Assembly (NCBI GenBank): GCA_003512365.1
Contig: DORI01000103.1
Span: 5,487 to 11,677, forward strand
Source of the DNA: Crocinitomicaceae bacterium
GTDB taxonomy: Bacteria > Bacteroidota > Bacteroidia > Flavobacteriales_D > Crocinitomicaceae
Direction: 5' to 3'
Length of the DNA stretch: 6,191 nt
Positions 1 to 5,875 of the stretch are shown here, piece after piece. Under the pieces are notes generated by a model, which saw nothing but the letters and a program-made list of their open reading frames with translations, was not told the origin of the DNA and ran no database searches. The position numbers and the translations under genes were made by a program. Position 1 is the first letter of the stretch, and each line of letters opens with the position of its first letter.

Positions 1-1
1 C

Positions 2-295
2 TATAACCTTTTAGCAGTAAACTCCTTTAGCCCGAGTTCTCATGATATGAGAAGAATTAACTTCATGCCTTATGCATTAACCATACGAAATACACCTTTT
101 GTGTTAACAATTCTAGACCCAGACAATGGAGGAACAGTATTTACCTCAACTGATGCTTCTCAACCTTGGGATGGAATTGATCGTCGCACTGGCAATTTAG
201 TTCCACTTGATAAAGCGTATATCTGGAGAGTTGTACTTTCATCTCCAAACAAGGGCGAGAAATCAATATATAAAGGCACTATCGTACGATTCTGA
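2..295 (+). CDS. C-terminal end of a T9SS type B (gliding-motility-associated) secreted protein, 5' end outside window
   Basis: Only the last 97 codons are visible; the frame is open to the left edge, so the ATG at 47 is probably internal. The visible part resembles the C-terminal sorting domain that sends Bacteroidota proteins through the type IX secretion system (the type B, gliding-motility family). Seen: an N-x-F-S-P start (visible residues 7-11), the central W-D-G at 56-58, then G-N-L-V-P, an aromatic Y-I-W near residue 73, and a final Y-K-G-T-I-V-R-F strand ending at the stop. This order matches the family pattern (N.FTPNGDG.ND, then WDG, G..VP.G.Y.W, KG.V). The usual N-G-D-G-x-N-D segment is replaced by S-S-H-D-M-R-R, so the domain is divergent. 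By family knowledge the protein would be exported and attached to the surface or released; what lies N-terminal is unknown. Confidence 0.72.
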   Translation, partial: YNLLAVNSFSPSSHDMRRINFMPYALTIRNTPFVLTILDPDNGGTVFTSTDASQPWDGIDRRTGNLVPLDKAYIWRVVLSSPNKGEKSIYKGTIVRF

Positions 296-339
296 GCATT
301 AAGAATTGTTAATTCACGTGTAATTTAGAGTATTATCGC

Positions 340-347
340 TATTTTTG
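340..347 (+). promoter_or_regulatory. Possible Bacteroidota -7 promoter box (TAnnTTTG) for the mutL operon
   Basis: TATTTTTG is an exact match to the TAnnTTTG -7 element used by the primary sigma factor of Bacteroidota, in the only intergenic gap of the window and directly ahead of seven packed genes. The -33 partner is poor: only a CGTG at 317-320 sits at a suitable 19-nt spacing, instead of TTTG. If used, transcription would begin at about 351-354, leaving a leader of under 10 nt before the ATG at 360. In DNA this A/T-rich the match could be chance. Confidence 0.35.
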
Positions 348-359
348 TTAGCGATGGCA

Positions 360-674
360 ATGAAGTTATTTAATACTCCTTCACGTTACAAGCGATTTAG
401 CTTCTACACTCGATTTTATGATGAACGCAAGGAGCGCTTGGAATTGAAAAAAAAACAATACGAAGATCTTGAAAATGCCACGGAAGAAGAGAGAAAAGCA
501 ATTTTCAGAGAACAAATGAGGGATTCTTGGGCAATGGGAAAAGAAAGGGAAGGCGCAAAACTTCAATCTAACATTCGAATTTTAATTCTCATTGCAGTAA
601 TTTTAATTCTCGGTTATTTTGTTTTTAATGGCCTCGAACAAATTGAATCTGTTGTTTTTCGATTAATGGAGTAG
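360..674 (+). CDS. Small single-span membrane protein upstream of mutL, function unknown
   Basis: A 104-residue protein of unknown function. The N-terminal part is basic and aromatic (K-R-F-S-F-Y-T-R-F-Y-D at residues 11-21), followed by a highly charged, probably helical stretch (about 21-70, rich in E, K and R) and one hydrophobic segment at about 72-90 (I-L-I-L-I-A-V-I-L-I-L-G-Y-F-V-F). It therefore looks like a tail-anchored cytoplasmic protein. I chose the ATG at 360, which gives M-K-L-F as in the relatives I remember; ATG 354 and TTG 345 are in frame, but TTG 345 lies in the possible -7 box. Flavobacteria carry a similar small protein just before mutL, with an aromatic R-Y-Y motif and a C-terminal helix, often labelled riboflavin synthase beta subunit; nothing here resembles RibH, so that name should not be copied. 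The stop lies 2 nt before mutL, suggesting co-transcription. Confidence 0.75.
   Translation: MKLFNTPSRYKRFSFYTRFYDERKERLELKKKQYEDLENATEEERKAIFREQMRDSWAMGKEREGAKLQSNIRILILIAVILILGYFVFNGLEQIESVVFRLME
668..671 (+). promoter_or_regulatory. Shine-Dalgarno-like GGAG for mutL
   Basis: GGAG lies 5 nt before the mutL ATG at 677 and inside the last codons of the preceding gene, whose TAG stop is at 672-674. It is the only convincing Shine-Dalgarno match ahead of a gene in this window; the other starts are preceded by A/T-rich sequence. It supports 677 as the mutL start and suggests translational coupling to the small membrane protein. Confidence 0.4.
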
Positions 675-676
675 CA

Positions 677-2512
677 ATGGGAATCATTCAACAACTTCCA
701 GATTATATTGCGAATCAAATTGCTGCTGGGGAAGTCATACAAAGACCTGCTTCCGTGGTTAAGGAATTAGTAGAAAATGCTATTGACGCAGAAGCTAGTG
801 AGGTAAAGATTTTAATTAAAGATGCGGGGCGTACACTAATTCAAGTTATCGATAACGGGAAAGGAATGTCAGAAGATGACGCTGTCAACTGTTTCTTACG
901 TCATGCCACTAGTAAAATTAAAAGTGCTTCTGATCTATATTCGTTACAAACAAAAGGTTTTCGCGGAGAGGCTCTAGCTTCTATTGCTGCAATAGCACAT
1001 GTGCAACTTACAACAAAGCATACCGAAAATGAAGCAATTGGCATTCAATTAAATCTAGAGGGTGGACAGATTAATGATAAAAAAGAGGTTGTGTGTTCAA
1101 ACGGTTCATCGTTCGATGTAAAAAACTTATTCTACAATGTTCCTGCTCGAAGAAATTTCTTAAAATCTGATAGCATTGAATTCGGACACATTCGTGATGA
1201 ATTTGAACGAATTGCACTAGCTCATCCCGAAATTCGCTTTCTTCTCATGCACAATGGAAATGAAATTCATAACCTACCGTCGGCGAATACACGAAAAAGA
1301 ATCGTTGATTTGTTTGGAAGAAACACTAACGAACAACTGGTTCCAATAGAGGAATTAACCAACATCGTAAAAGTTTCAGGGTTTATTGGTAAACCTGATA
1401 AAGCGAAGAAAAGCAGAGGTGAGCAGTTTCTGTTTGTCAATAATCGATTTTTCAAAGACGGTTATTTCCACCACGCTATTTCCAAAGCATACGAGGGATT
1501 AATACCAGATAAATATTACCCAAGTTACTTTATCTTTTTTGAAATTGACCCTTCCAAAATTGATGTAAACGTTCATCCAACAAAAACAGAAATCAAATTT
1601 GAAGAAGATCGATTTGTATACTCAATTTTAACCAGTAGCGTGCGACAAGCTTTAGGCAAATACAATGTATTTCCAACCCTAGACTTTGAACGCGATACTG
1701 CATTTGATTTACCAAGTGACTTTCGAAAAAATGATCCTGTAGAACCTCAAATAAAAGTTAATCCGCTTTATAATCCTTTTGAAAATCAACAAGGTAAATC
1801 CAGTGGATCTGGCGGGAATGGCTTCAGTAAAGGATTGAATAAGCAGGGCTTTGGACAAGTTCAACAGACAATTACTAACTGGGAAGAATTTTACAAAATT
1901 CAAGAATTAACTGGTGATGAACAACTTACACTGCCAGAGATTGAAGAAAGTAATTTCTCCAAAGACACAACTCAGCTCTTGTTTCATGGAAATTATATTG
2001 TAAGTCCTTGTAAATCTGGACTCATGGTAATTCATTTCAGAAGAGCATACGAAAGGATTCTATATACCGATATTGCTTCAAAATTTATACATTCTCCACT
2101 TTCGAGTCAATCCTTACTCTTTCCTATTACGATCTCTTTACACCGAAAAGACTTAGACTTTTGGAACGCAAATGTTTCACTTTTCAAGCAATTAGGCTTC
2201 TCTGGAACTATAGATAATTTAGAACTTAACATAGAGGGAATTCCTTCGTTTTTGTCAGCTGAAGACACCACTGTGCTTATTGAAGAATTACTGAAGACAG
2301 CGGGTCAAAAGGACATTGAAAAAATCGATGTGGCTACAAAGTTTATTGAGAAAATTGCAAAGATTTCGAGTCGATCTAAAAAAATTGACACACAAGAAGC
2401 AGCGCAACATCTCATAGAAGAACTATTTCAATGTGAAGAACACCAATATACTACTGATGGAAAACGCATAGTTTCTACCTTAGCATTTTCCGAAATTGAC
2501 CTTAAATTTTAA
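677..2512 (+). CDS. mutL: DNA mismatch repair protein MutL
   Basis: A 611-residue MutL, the ATP-driven matchmaker that links mismatch-bound MutS to the downstream nicking and excision steps in the cytoplasm. The N-terminal GHKL ATPase is intact: Q-I-A-A-G-E-V at 14-20, K-E-L-V-E-N-A-I-D-A at 29-38 (E30 and N34 correspond to the catalytic Glu and Mg-binding Asn), D-N-G-K-G-M at 59-64, R-H-A-T-S-K at 75-80, G-F-R-G-E-A-L at 94-100, N-V-P-A-R-R at 154-159, and V-H-P-T-K at 299-303 with the ATP-contacting Lys at 303. A linker of about residues 335-430 includes a Gly/Ser-rich stretch (372-395). The C-terminal dimerisation domain (about 431-611) is recognisable, but the endonuclease motif DQHA(x)2E(x)4E reads H-F-R-R-A-Y-E-R-I-L-Y-T (453-464), so nicking activity is doubtful. 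The N terminus aligns with E. coli MutL from its first residues, supporting the start. Confidence 0.97.
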   Translation: MGIIQQLPDYIANQIAAGEVIQRPASVVKELVENAIDAEASEVKILIKDAGRTLIQVIDNGKGMSEDDAVNCFLRHATSKIKSASDLYSLQTKGFRGEALASIAAIAHVQLTTKHTENEAIGIQLNLEGGQINDKKEVVCSNGSSFDVKNLFYNVPARRNFLKSDSIEFGHIRDEFERIALAHPEIRFLLMHNGNEIHNLPSANTRKRIVDLFGRNTNEQLVPIEELTNIVKVSGFIGKPDKAKKSRGEQFLFVNNRFFKDGYFHHAISKAYEGLIPDKYYPSYFIFFEIDPSKIDVNVHPTKTEIKFEEDRFVYSILTSSVRQALGKYNVFPTLDFERDTAFDLPSDFRKNDPVEPQIKVNPLYNPFENQQGKSSGSGGNGFSKGLNKQGFGQVQQTITNWEEFYKIQELTGDEQLTLPEIEESNFSKDTTQLLFHGNYIVSPCKSGLMVIHFRRAYERILYTDIASKFIHSPLSSQSLLFPITISLHRKDLDFWNANVSLFKQLGFSGTIDNLELNIEGIPSFLSAEDTTVLIEELLKTAGQKDIEKIDVATKFIEKIAKISSRSKKIDTQEAAQHLIEELFQCEEHQYTTDGKRIVSTLAFSEIDLKF

Positions 2513-2514
2513 CT

Positions 2515-3249
2515 ATGTTTCAAAACATTCCCCAAGTAACTAAGAATATTTTAATCCTGAACATTGTTTTCTTTGTGGCTACATTAATCTTGGAAGCGCA
2601 GGGGATTAATTTGACCTCCCAGTTTGGTGCGCATTATGTTAATTCCCCTTTATTTCAACCATTCCAAATTGTCACGCACTTTTTTATGCACGGTGGACTC
2701 TTGCATATCTTCTTCAATATGTGGCTTTTTATAATGCTCGGAGGATATTTAGAGAGGATTTGGGGTCCAAAACGATTTTTTATTTTTTACATATCATGTG
2801 CTCTTGGTGCTTTTGCACTTTACAACGCTATTGGTGTTTATGAGATTGAATTATTAAAAGAAAAACTAATTGCGCTCGGTTATAACATGGAAGACGTTAA
2901 TGTCACGATTGCAAAAGGGAATTATTTAAGTTTAGATTACTCCACAGTTCCTGAATATCGAAATTATGTGATAAAATCCTTTACGCCAATGGTAGGAGCA
3001 TCGGGTGCTGTTTTTGGGGTAATGGCTGCCTTCGCTATCTTATTTCCAAACACAGAATTCATGTTGTATTTCGCTATTCCAGTTAAAGCAAAATATTTAG
3101 TAGGAATTTATTTTCTGTTAGAAGTGTTTCTGGCATATCAGAATAATGCCGGAGATAATACCGCCCATTTAGCTCATGTTGGAGGTGCGATTGTAGGAGG
3201 AATTATTGTTTTGTTTTGGAGAAAATCAGACAGATCTAATTTTTGGTAA
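2515..3249 (+). CDS. Rhomboid family intramembrane serine protease (first of two)
   Basis: A 244-residue rhomboid protease that would cleave substrate transmembrane helices in the cytoplasmic membrane. Seen: about six hydrophobic segments; H-x-x-x-N at H64/N68 in the second helix (oxyanion side, like H150/N154 of GlpG); the nucleophile motif G-A-S-G with Ser163; and the last-helix motif A-H-V-G-G with catalytic His221 (a second His at 218). All active-site residues are present, so it should be a working protease. Unusually, about 55 mostly polar residues (about 104-158) separate the third helix from the G-A-S-G helix, a loop that is short in GlpG and should face the periplasm. It begins 2 nt after mutL stops, without a clear Shine-Dalgarno site, and its TAA shares one base with the start of the next rhomboid gene. 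The substrate cannot be inferred. Confidence 0.94.
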   Translation: MFQNIPQVTKNILILNIVFFVATLILEAQGINLTSQFGAHYVNSPLFQPFQIVTHFFMHGGLLHIFFNMWLFIMLGGYLERIWGPKRFFIFYISCALGAFALYNAIGVYEIELLKEKLIALGYNMEDVNVTIAKGNYLSLDYSTVPEYRNYVIKSFTPMVGASGAVFGVMAAFAILFPNTEFMLYFAIPVKAKYLVGIYFLLEVFLAYQNNAGDNTAHLAHVGGAIVGGIIVLFWRKSDRSNFW

Positions 3250-4151
3250 TGTATACAAATCAAAGAAGTCTTGTTGATGAAATAAAATACCAATTAAAAT
3301 TTGGATTAATGACGCATCGATTGTTGTTAGTTAATCTTTTTGTTTTTTTTAGTATTCATCTCATTAATGCGCTTATACGATTATCTTTAATTAAGGAGCC
3401 TTTTATATTAAATATCAACAAGAACTTTTTTTGTCTAGAAACTCAAATTTCTCAGTTTGTTCTAAAACCTTGGGGACTTATTACGAGTATTTTTTCACAT
3501 TTTGAACTTCTTCATTTCCTTCAAAATATGCTTGTGCTCTATTTTATGGGTAAGATTTTTGAAGGTCTTTTCGACAAGCAAAAATTATGGCTAACGTATG
3601 TTGCAGGTGGAATTTTTGGAGGACTTTTTGAGGTGATTGCCCACCTTCTTTTTCCCGCACTACAAGAAAATTCAACCGTAATAATTGGTGCATCAGGCTC
3701 AATTATGGCAATACTGTCGGCTTTGGCTTTCTACAGCCCGAACATGAAATTGATGTTGTTTGGTATTCTTCCAGTACCAATGTTTGTTATTGCTATATTG
3801 TTTTGGCTTATTGACATTGTAGGATTGTCTACAGGAGATGACCATATTGCACATTTTTCTCATTTAGGAGGCGCTATATTTGGATTTTGGTCTGTACAAA
3901 ACATAAATTCGCCAAAGAATATTCTGAACATGATACAACATTGGTGGAATTCTTTTTTAGCGTTTTTTAAGTCAAAATCAAAAAACAATGGTCGGAAAAC
4001 ATCCATGAAAACAGATGAAGATTACGCATTCGAAAAAAGAAAAAAACAAGAAAAGACAGATAAGATTTTAGATAAAATTTCTAAATCAGGATACGACTCA
4101 CTTACTAAGGAAGAAAAAGATTTCTTATTTAACCAAAGTAAGAATGGCTGA
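3249..4151 (+). CDS. Rhomboid family intramembrane serine protease with soluble C-terminal tail (second of two)
   Basis: A 300-residue rhomboid, counting from the ATG at 3249, which overlaps the previous stop (TAATG); an in-frame TTG at 3243 lies inside the upstream gene and is less likely. Active-site residues are complete: H89/N93 (H-F-L-Q-N), G-A-S-G with Ser149, and A-H-F-S-H-L-G-G with catalytic His205 (also H202). The loop before the Ser helix is short, unlike in its neighbour. After the last membrane helix (ending about 215) comes W-W-N-S-F-L-A-F-F (232-240) and a strongly basic and acidic soluble tail of about 60 residues, with a compact end, D-K-I-L-D-K-I-S then G-Y-D-S-L-T-K-E-E-K-D-F-L-F, that I recognise from Bacteroidota rhomboids (I believe DUF6576). 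The tail should be cytoplasmic. Its 3' end overlaps the next gene by 8 nt. The two rhomboids differ greatly in sequence, so any duplication is old. Confidence 0.93.
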   Translation: MYTNQRSLVDEIKYQLKFGLMTHRLLLVNLFVFFSIHLINALIRLSLIKEPFILNINKNFFCLETQISQFVLKPWGLITSIFSHFELLHFLQNMLVLYFMGKIFEGLFDKQKLWLTYVAGGIFGGLFEVIAHLLFPALQENSTVIIGASGSIMAILSALAFYSPNMKLMLFGILPVPMFVIAILFWLIDIVGLSTGDDHIAHFSHLGGAIFGFWSVQNINSPKNILNMIQHWWNSFLAFFKSKSKNNGRKTSMKTDEDYAFEKRKKQEKTDKILDKISKSGYDSLTKEEKDFLFNQSKNG

Positions 4152-5259
4152 TTGGAAAGACAGAATTTGGAAATTTTCTTCGATTTTCAAAGTACTATCG
4201 ATTATCAGCTTTGTGTCCTTATTACTGTGCTACATAAGTCCTTATTTTCATCCTGAAACGCTTCCATTCCTTCCTTTTGTAGGCCTATCCTACCCGGTGA
4301 TTATACTTGTAAATTTGGGTTGGTTAGTGTTTTGGGCAATCCTTCGCTCTAAGTGGGCATTTTATACTTTATTCATCATCCTACTTGGTGGAAATCTTCA
4401 TTTTCGATCATTTTCGATAACCCTTTCTGAAGATGAGCCAGGAAAAAATAAACTTAAAATAACTTCATATAACGTTCGTCTTTTCGATATTTATAATCCT
4501 AATTTTGAAGCAGCGTTAAAACGTAGGAATGAAATTTTTCAATTTTTGAAGTCTAATAATCCAGACATTCTTTGCATACAAGAATTTTACAGACAAGAAA
4601 AACCTACTAAATTCGAAACTATTGACTCGCTGTTTTCAATAATGGGGAACTCAAAATTCTATCACGAAAGAAGTGCATTTAATAAACATGCCAATCAAAA
4701 TTTTGGAATTGCACTATTTTCAAAATATGAGATTATCGCAAAAGGCGATGTAAAATTCCAAACTCAGGGAAAAGATGATTTTAATTATTGCATTTATGCG
4801 GACATTGTAAAAGAAAAAGATACGTTTCGCGTCTATAATGTTCACTTGCAATCAATTCGATTGACTAATGAATATGACGGTGATAGCAAAATCGCCTCAA
4901 ATTTAGATGAAAAAAGAACCTTGATCGGAGTTTATAGAAAATTAAAAATCGCCTTTTTAGATCGTGCGGATCAAGCCCGGACAGTAATGGAACACGCCAA
5001 CACATCTCCCTACTCGACTATAATTTGCGGGGATTTCAACGATACTCCAATGTCTTATACATACAATATCTTCAACAGAAAACTAATCGATGCTTTTCGA
5101 AATACTTCGACGGGGATTGGCGCTACTTATATCGGAAAAATACCTGCAGGAAGAATAGATTTTATTTTTCACTCTAAAAATTTAAAATCTAATGACTTTC
5201 AAATTCAAAAAGAGGAACTGAGTGATCACAGAGCTATTAGTTGTATTATTTCGAAATAA
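4144..5259 (+). CDS. Membrane-anchored endonuclease/exonuclease/phosphatase (EEP) family protein
   Basis: A 371-residue protein with three predicted N-terminal membrane helices (about 11-33, 45-66 and 69-86), then an EEP (exonuclease III / DNase I / sphingomyelinase-like) metal-dependent phosphodiesterase domain from about residue 103. The core motifs are complete: S-Y-N-V (Asn110), I-Q-E (metal-binding Glu147), Y-N-V-H-L-Q (His234), G-D-F-N-D (Asp297, Asn299), R-I-D-F-I-F (Asp339) and S-D-H-R-A (Asp361, His362). It is probably catalytically competent, but EEP members hydrolyse nucleic acids, phosphoinositides, sphingomyelin and other esters, so the substrate is open. Basic residues before helix 1 and in the helix 2-3 loop (R68, K70) put the N terminus inside and, with three crossings, the enzyme domain in the periplasm; a role in DNA repair beside MutL is therefore unlikely. 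The start overlaps the upstream rhomboid by 8 nt. Confidence 0.9.
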   Translation: MADWKDRIWKFSSIFKVLSIISFVSLLLCYISPYFHPETLPFLPFVGLSYPVIILVNLGWLVFWAILRSKWAFYTLFIILLGGNLHFRSFSITLSEDEPGKNKLKITSYNVRLFDIYNPNFEAALKRRNEIFQFLKSNNPDILCIQEFYRQEKPTKFETIDSLFSIMGNSKFYHERSAFNKHANQNFGIALFSKYEIIAKGDVKFQTQGKDDFNYCIYADIVKEKDTFRVYNVHLQSIRLTNEYDGDSKIASNLDEKRTLIGVYRKLKIAFLDRADQARTVMEHANTSPYSTIICGDFNDTPMSYTYNIFNRKLIDAFRNTSTGIGATYIGKIPAGRIDFIFHSKNLKSNDFQIQKEELSDHRAISCIISK

Positions 5260-5874
5260 ATGTTAGTTGAAATTAATCCATATCACATTGATTCAAGGTT
5301 AATAGATGAGGCGGTCGATCGATTAAAAAAAGGCGAAATCATAATTTTTCCAACGGATTCACTTTATGCGATGGGATGCGATCTAACCAATAAAAAGTCA
5401 ATTCAAGAATTAGCTAAATTACGTGGAGTGAAATCTAATAAGGTAAATTTCTCTTTACTATGTTCAACCTTAGCGATGGCTGCTAATTATACCAAACAAC
5501 TCGATCGTCCTGTTTTTAAATTAATGAAGCAACATTTACCCGGTCCTTTCACCTTTATATTATATGCAAATAACGAAATTCCTAGGTTGTTTGACACTAA
5601 GAAAAAAGAGGTAGGAATTCGAATTCCCGATAATCCAATAATTTTATCTATGGTTGAAAAATTAGGGAATCCTATAGTAGCTTCTTCTTTACATAACGAA
5701 GAGGACGATATTCAACCTTATTTTTTTGAACCTGAAGCTATTTTTGAACATTTTGAACATACCGTTGAATTTATTATTGATGGTGGTATTGGACATTTAG
5801 AAGGATCCACTGTGGTGGATTGCAGGAATGGAATCGAAATTATCCGTCAAGGAATAGGAAACATAACTTTTTGA
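5260..5874 (+). CDS. TsaC/Sua5/YrdC-family protein, YciO-type
   Basis: A 204-residue YrdC-fold protein. The general family makes L-threonylcarbamoyl-AMP from Thr, bicarbonate and ATP for the t6A37 modification of ANN-decoding tRNAs. Seen: P-T-D-S-L-Y-A-M-G-C (31-40), L-A-K-L-R (51-55), N-F-S-L-L-C (63-68), L-P-G-P-F-T-F-I-L (93-101), G-I-R-I-P (119-123), I-V-A-S-S-L-H (139-145), G-S-T-V-V-D (182-187) and R-Q-G-I-G (196-200). The S-Y-A-M-G-C, N-F-S-L-L-C, F-K-L-M-K and S-S-L-H forms match E. coli YciO (S-G-Y-A-L-G-C, N-F-T-L-M-C, F-R-L-M-K, S-T-S-L-M) better than TsaC, which has S-x-N where this protein has S-L-H. Automatic pipelines would probably name it L-threonylcarbamoyladenylate synthase, but YciO does not simply replace TsaC in E. 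coli, so the tRNA role is uncertain. The ATG follows the upstream stop without a gap. No Sua5 C-terminal domain. Confidence 0.88.
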   Translation: MLVEINPYHIDSRLIDEAVDRLKKGEIIIFPTDSLYAMGCDLTNKKSIQELAKLRGVKSNKVNFSLLCSTLAMAANYTKQLDRPVFKLMKQHLPGPFTFILYANNEIPRLFDTKKKEVGIRIPDNPIILSMVEKLGNPIVASSLHNEEDDIQPYFFEPEAIFEHFEHTVEFIIDGGIGHLEGSTVVDCRNGIEIIRQGIGNITF

Positions 5875-5875
5875 A

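Noticed and set aside
303..315. GAATT-GTT-AATTC inverted repeat after the first stop codon, as a possible terminator
   Set aside because: The stem is only five A/T-rich pairs with a 3-nt loop and no following T-run, too weak for an intrinsic terminator.
381..566. Reverse-strand open frame of 61 codons opposite the small membrane protein gene
   Set aside because: Phe-rich composition is the complement of the Lys/Glu-rich + strand codons; no independent support.
1267..1903. Two reverse-strand open frames (1267-1455 and 1709-1903) within mutL
   Set aside because: Both are fully inside a confidently assigned gene, with no motif or start signal of their own.
3243..3248. Upstream TTG start for the second rhomboid
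   Set aside because: It would add only two residues inside the previous gene; the ATG at 3249 in the TAATG overlap is the more natural start.
4399..4418. Tandem 10-bp repeat CATTTTCGAT x2
   Set aside because: Inside the EEP gene between the last membrane helix and the catalytic domain. Only two copies, and the reading frame stays open; probably a minor local duplication or chance.
5614..5627. Perfect 14-bp palindrome GGAATTCGAATTCC
   Set aside because: It lies within the codons for the conserved G-I-R-I-P motif of the YciO-type protein and is explained by coding; there is no second copy or neighbouring site.
5742..5759. Tandem 9-bp repeat TTTTGAACA x2
   Set aside because: It encodes F-E-H-F-E-H in frame within the YciO-type protein; too short to suggest a regulatory role.
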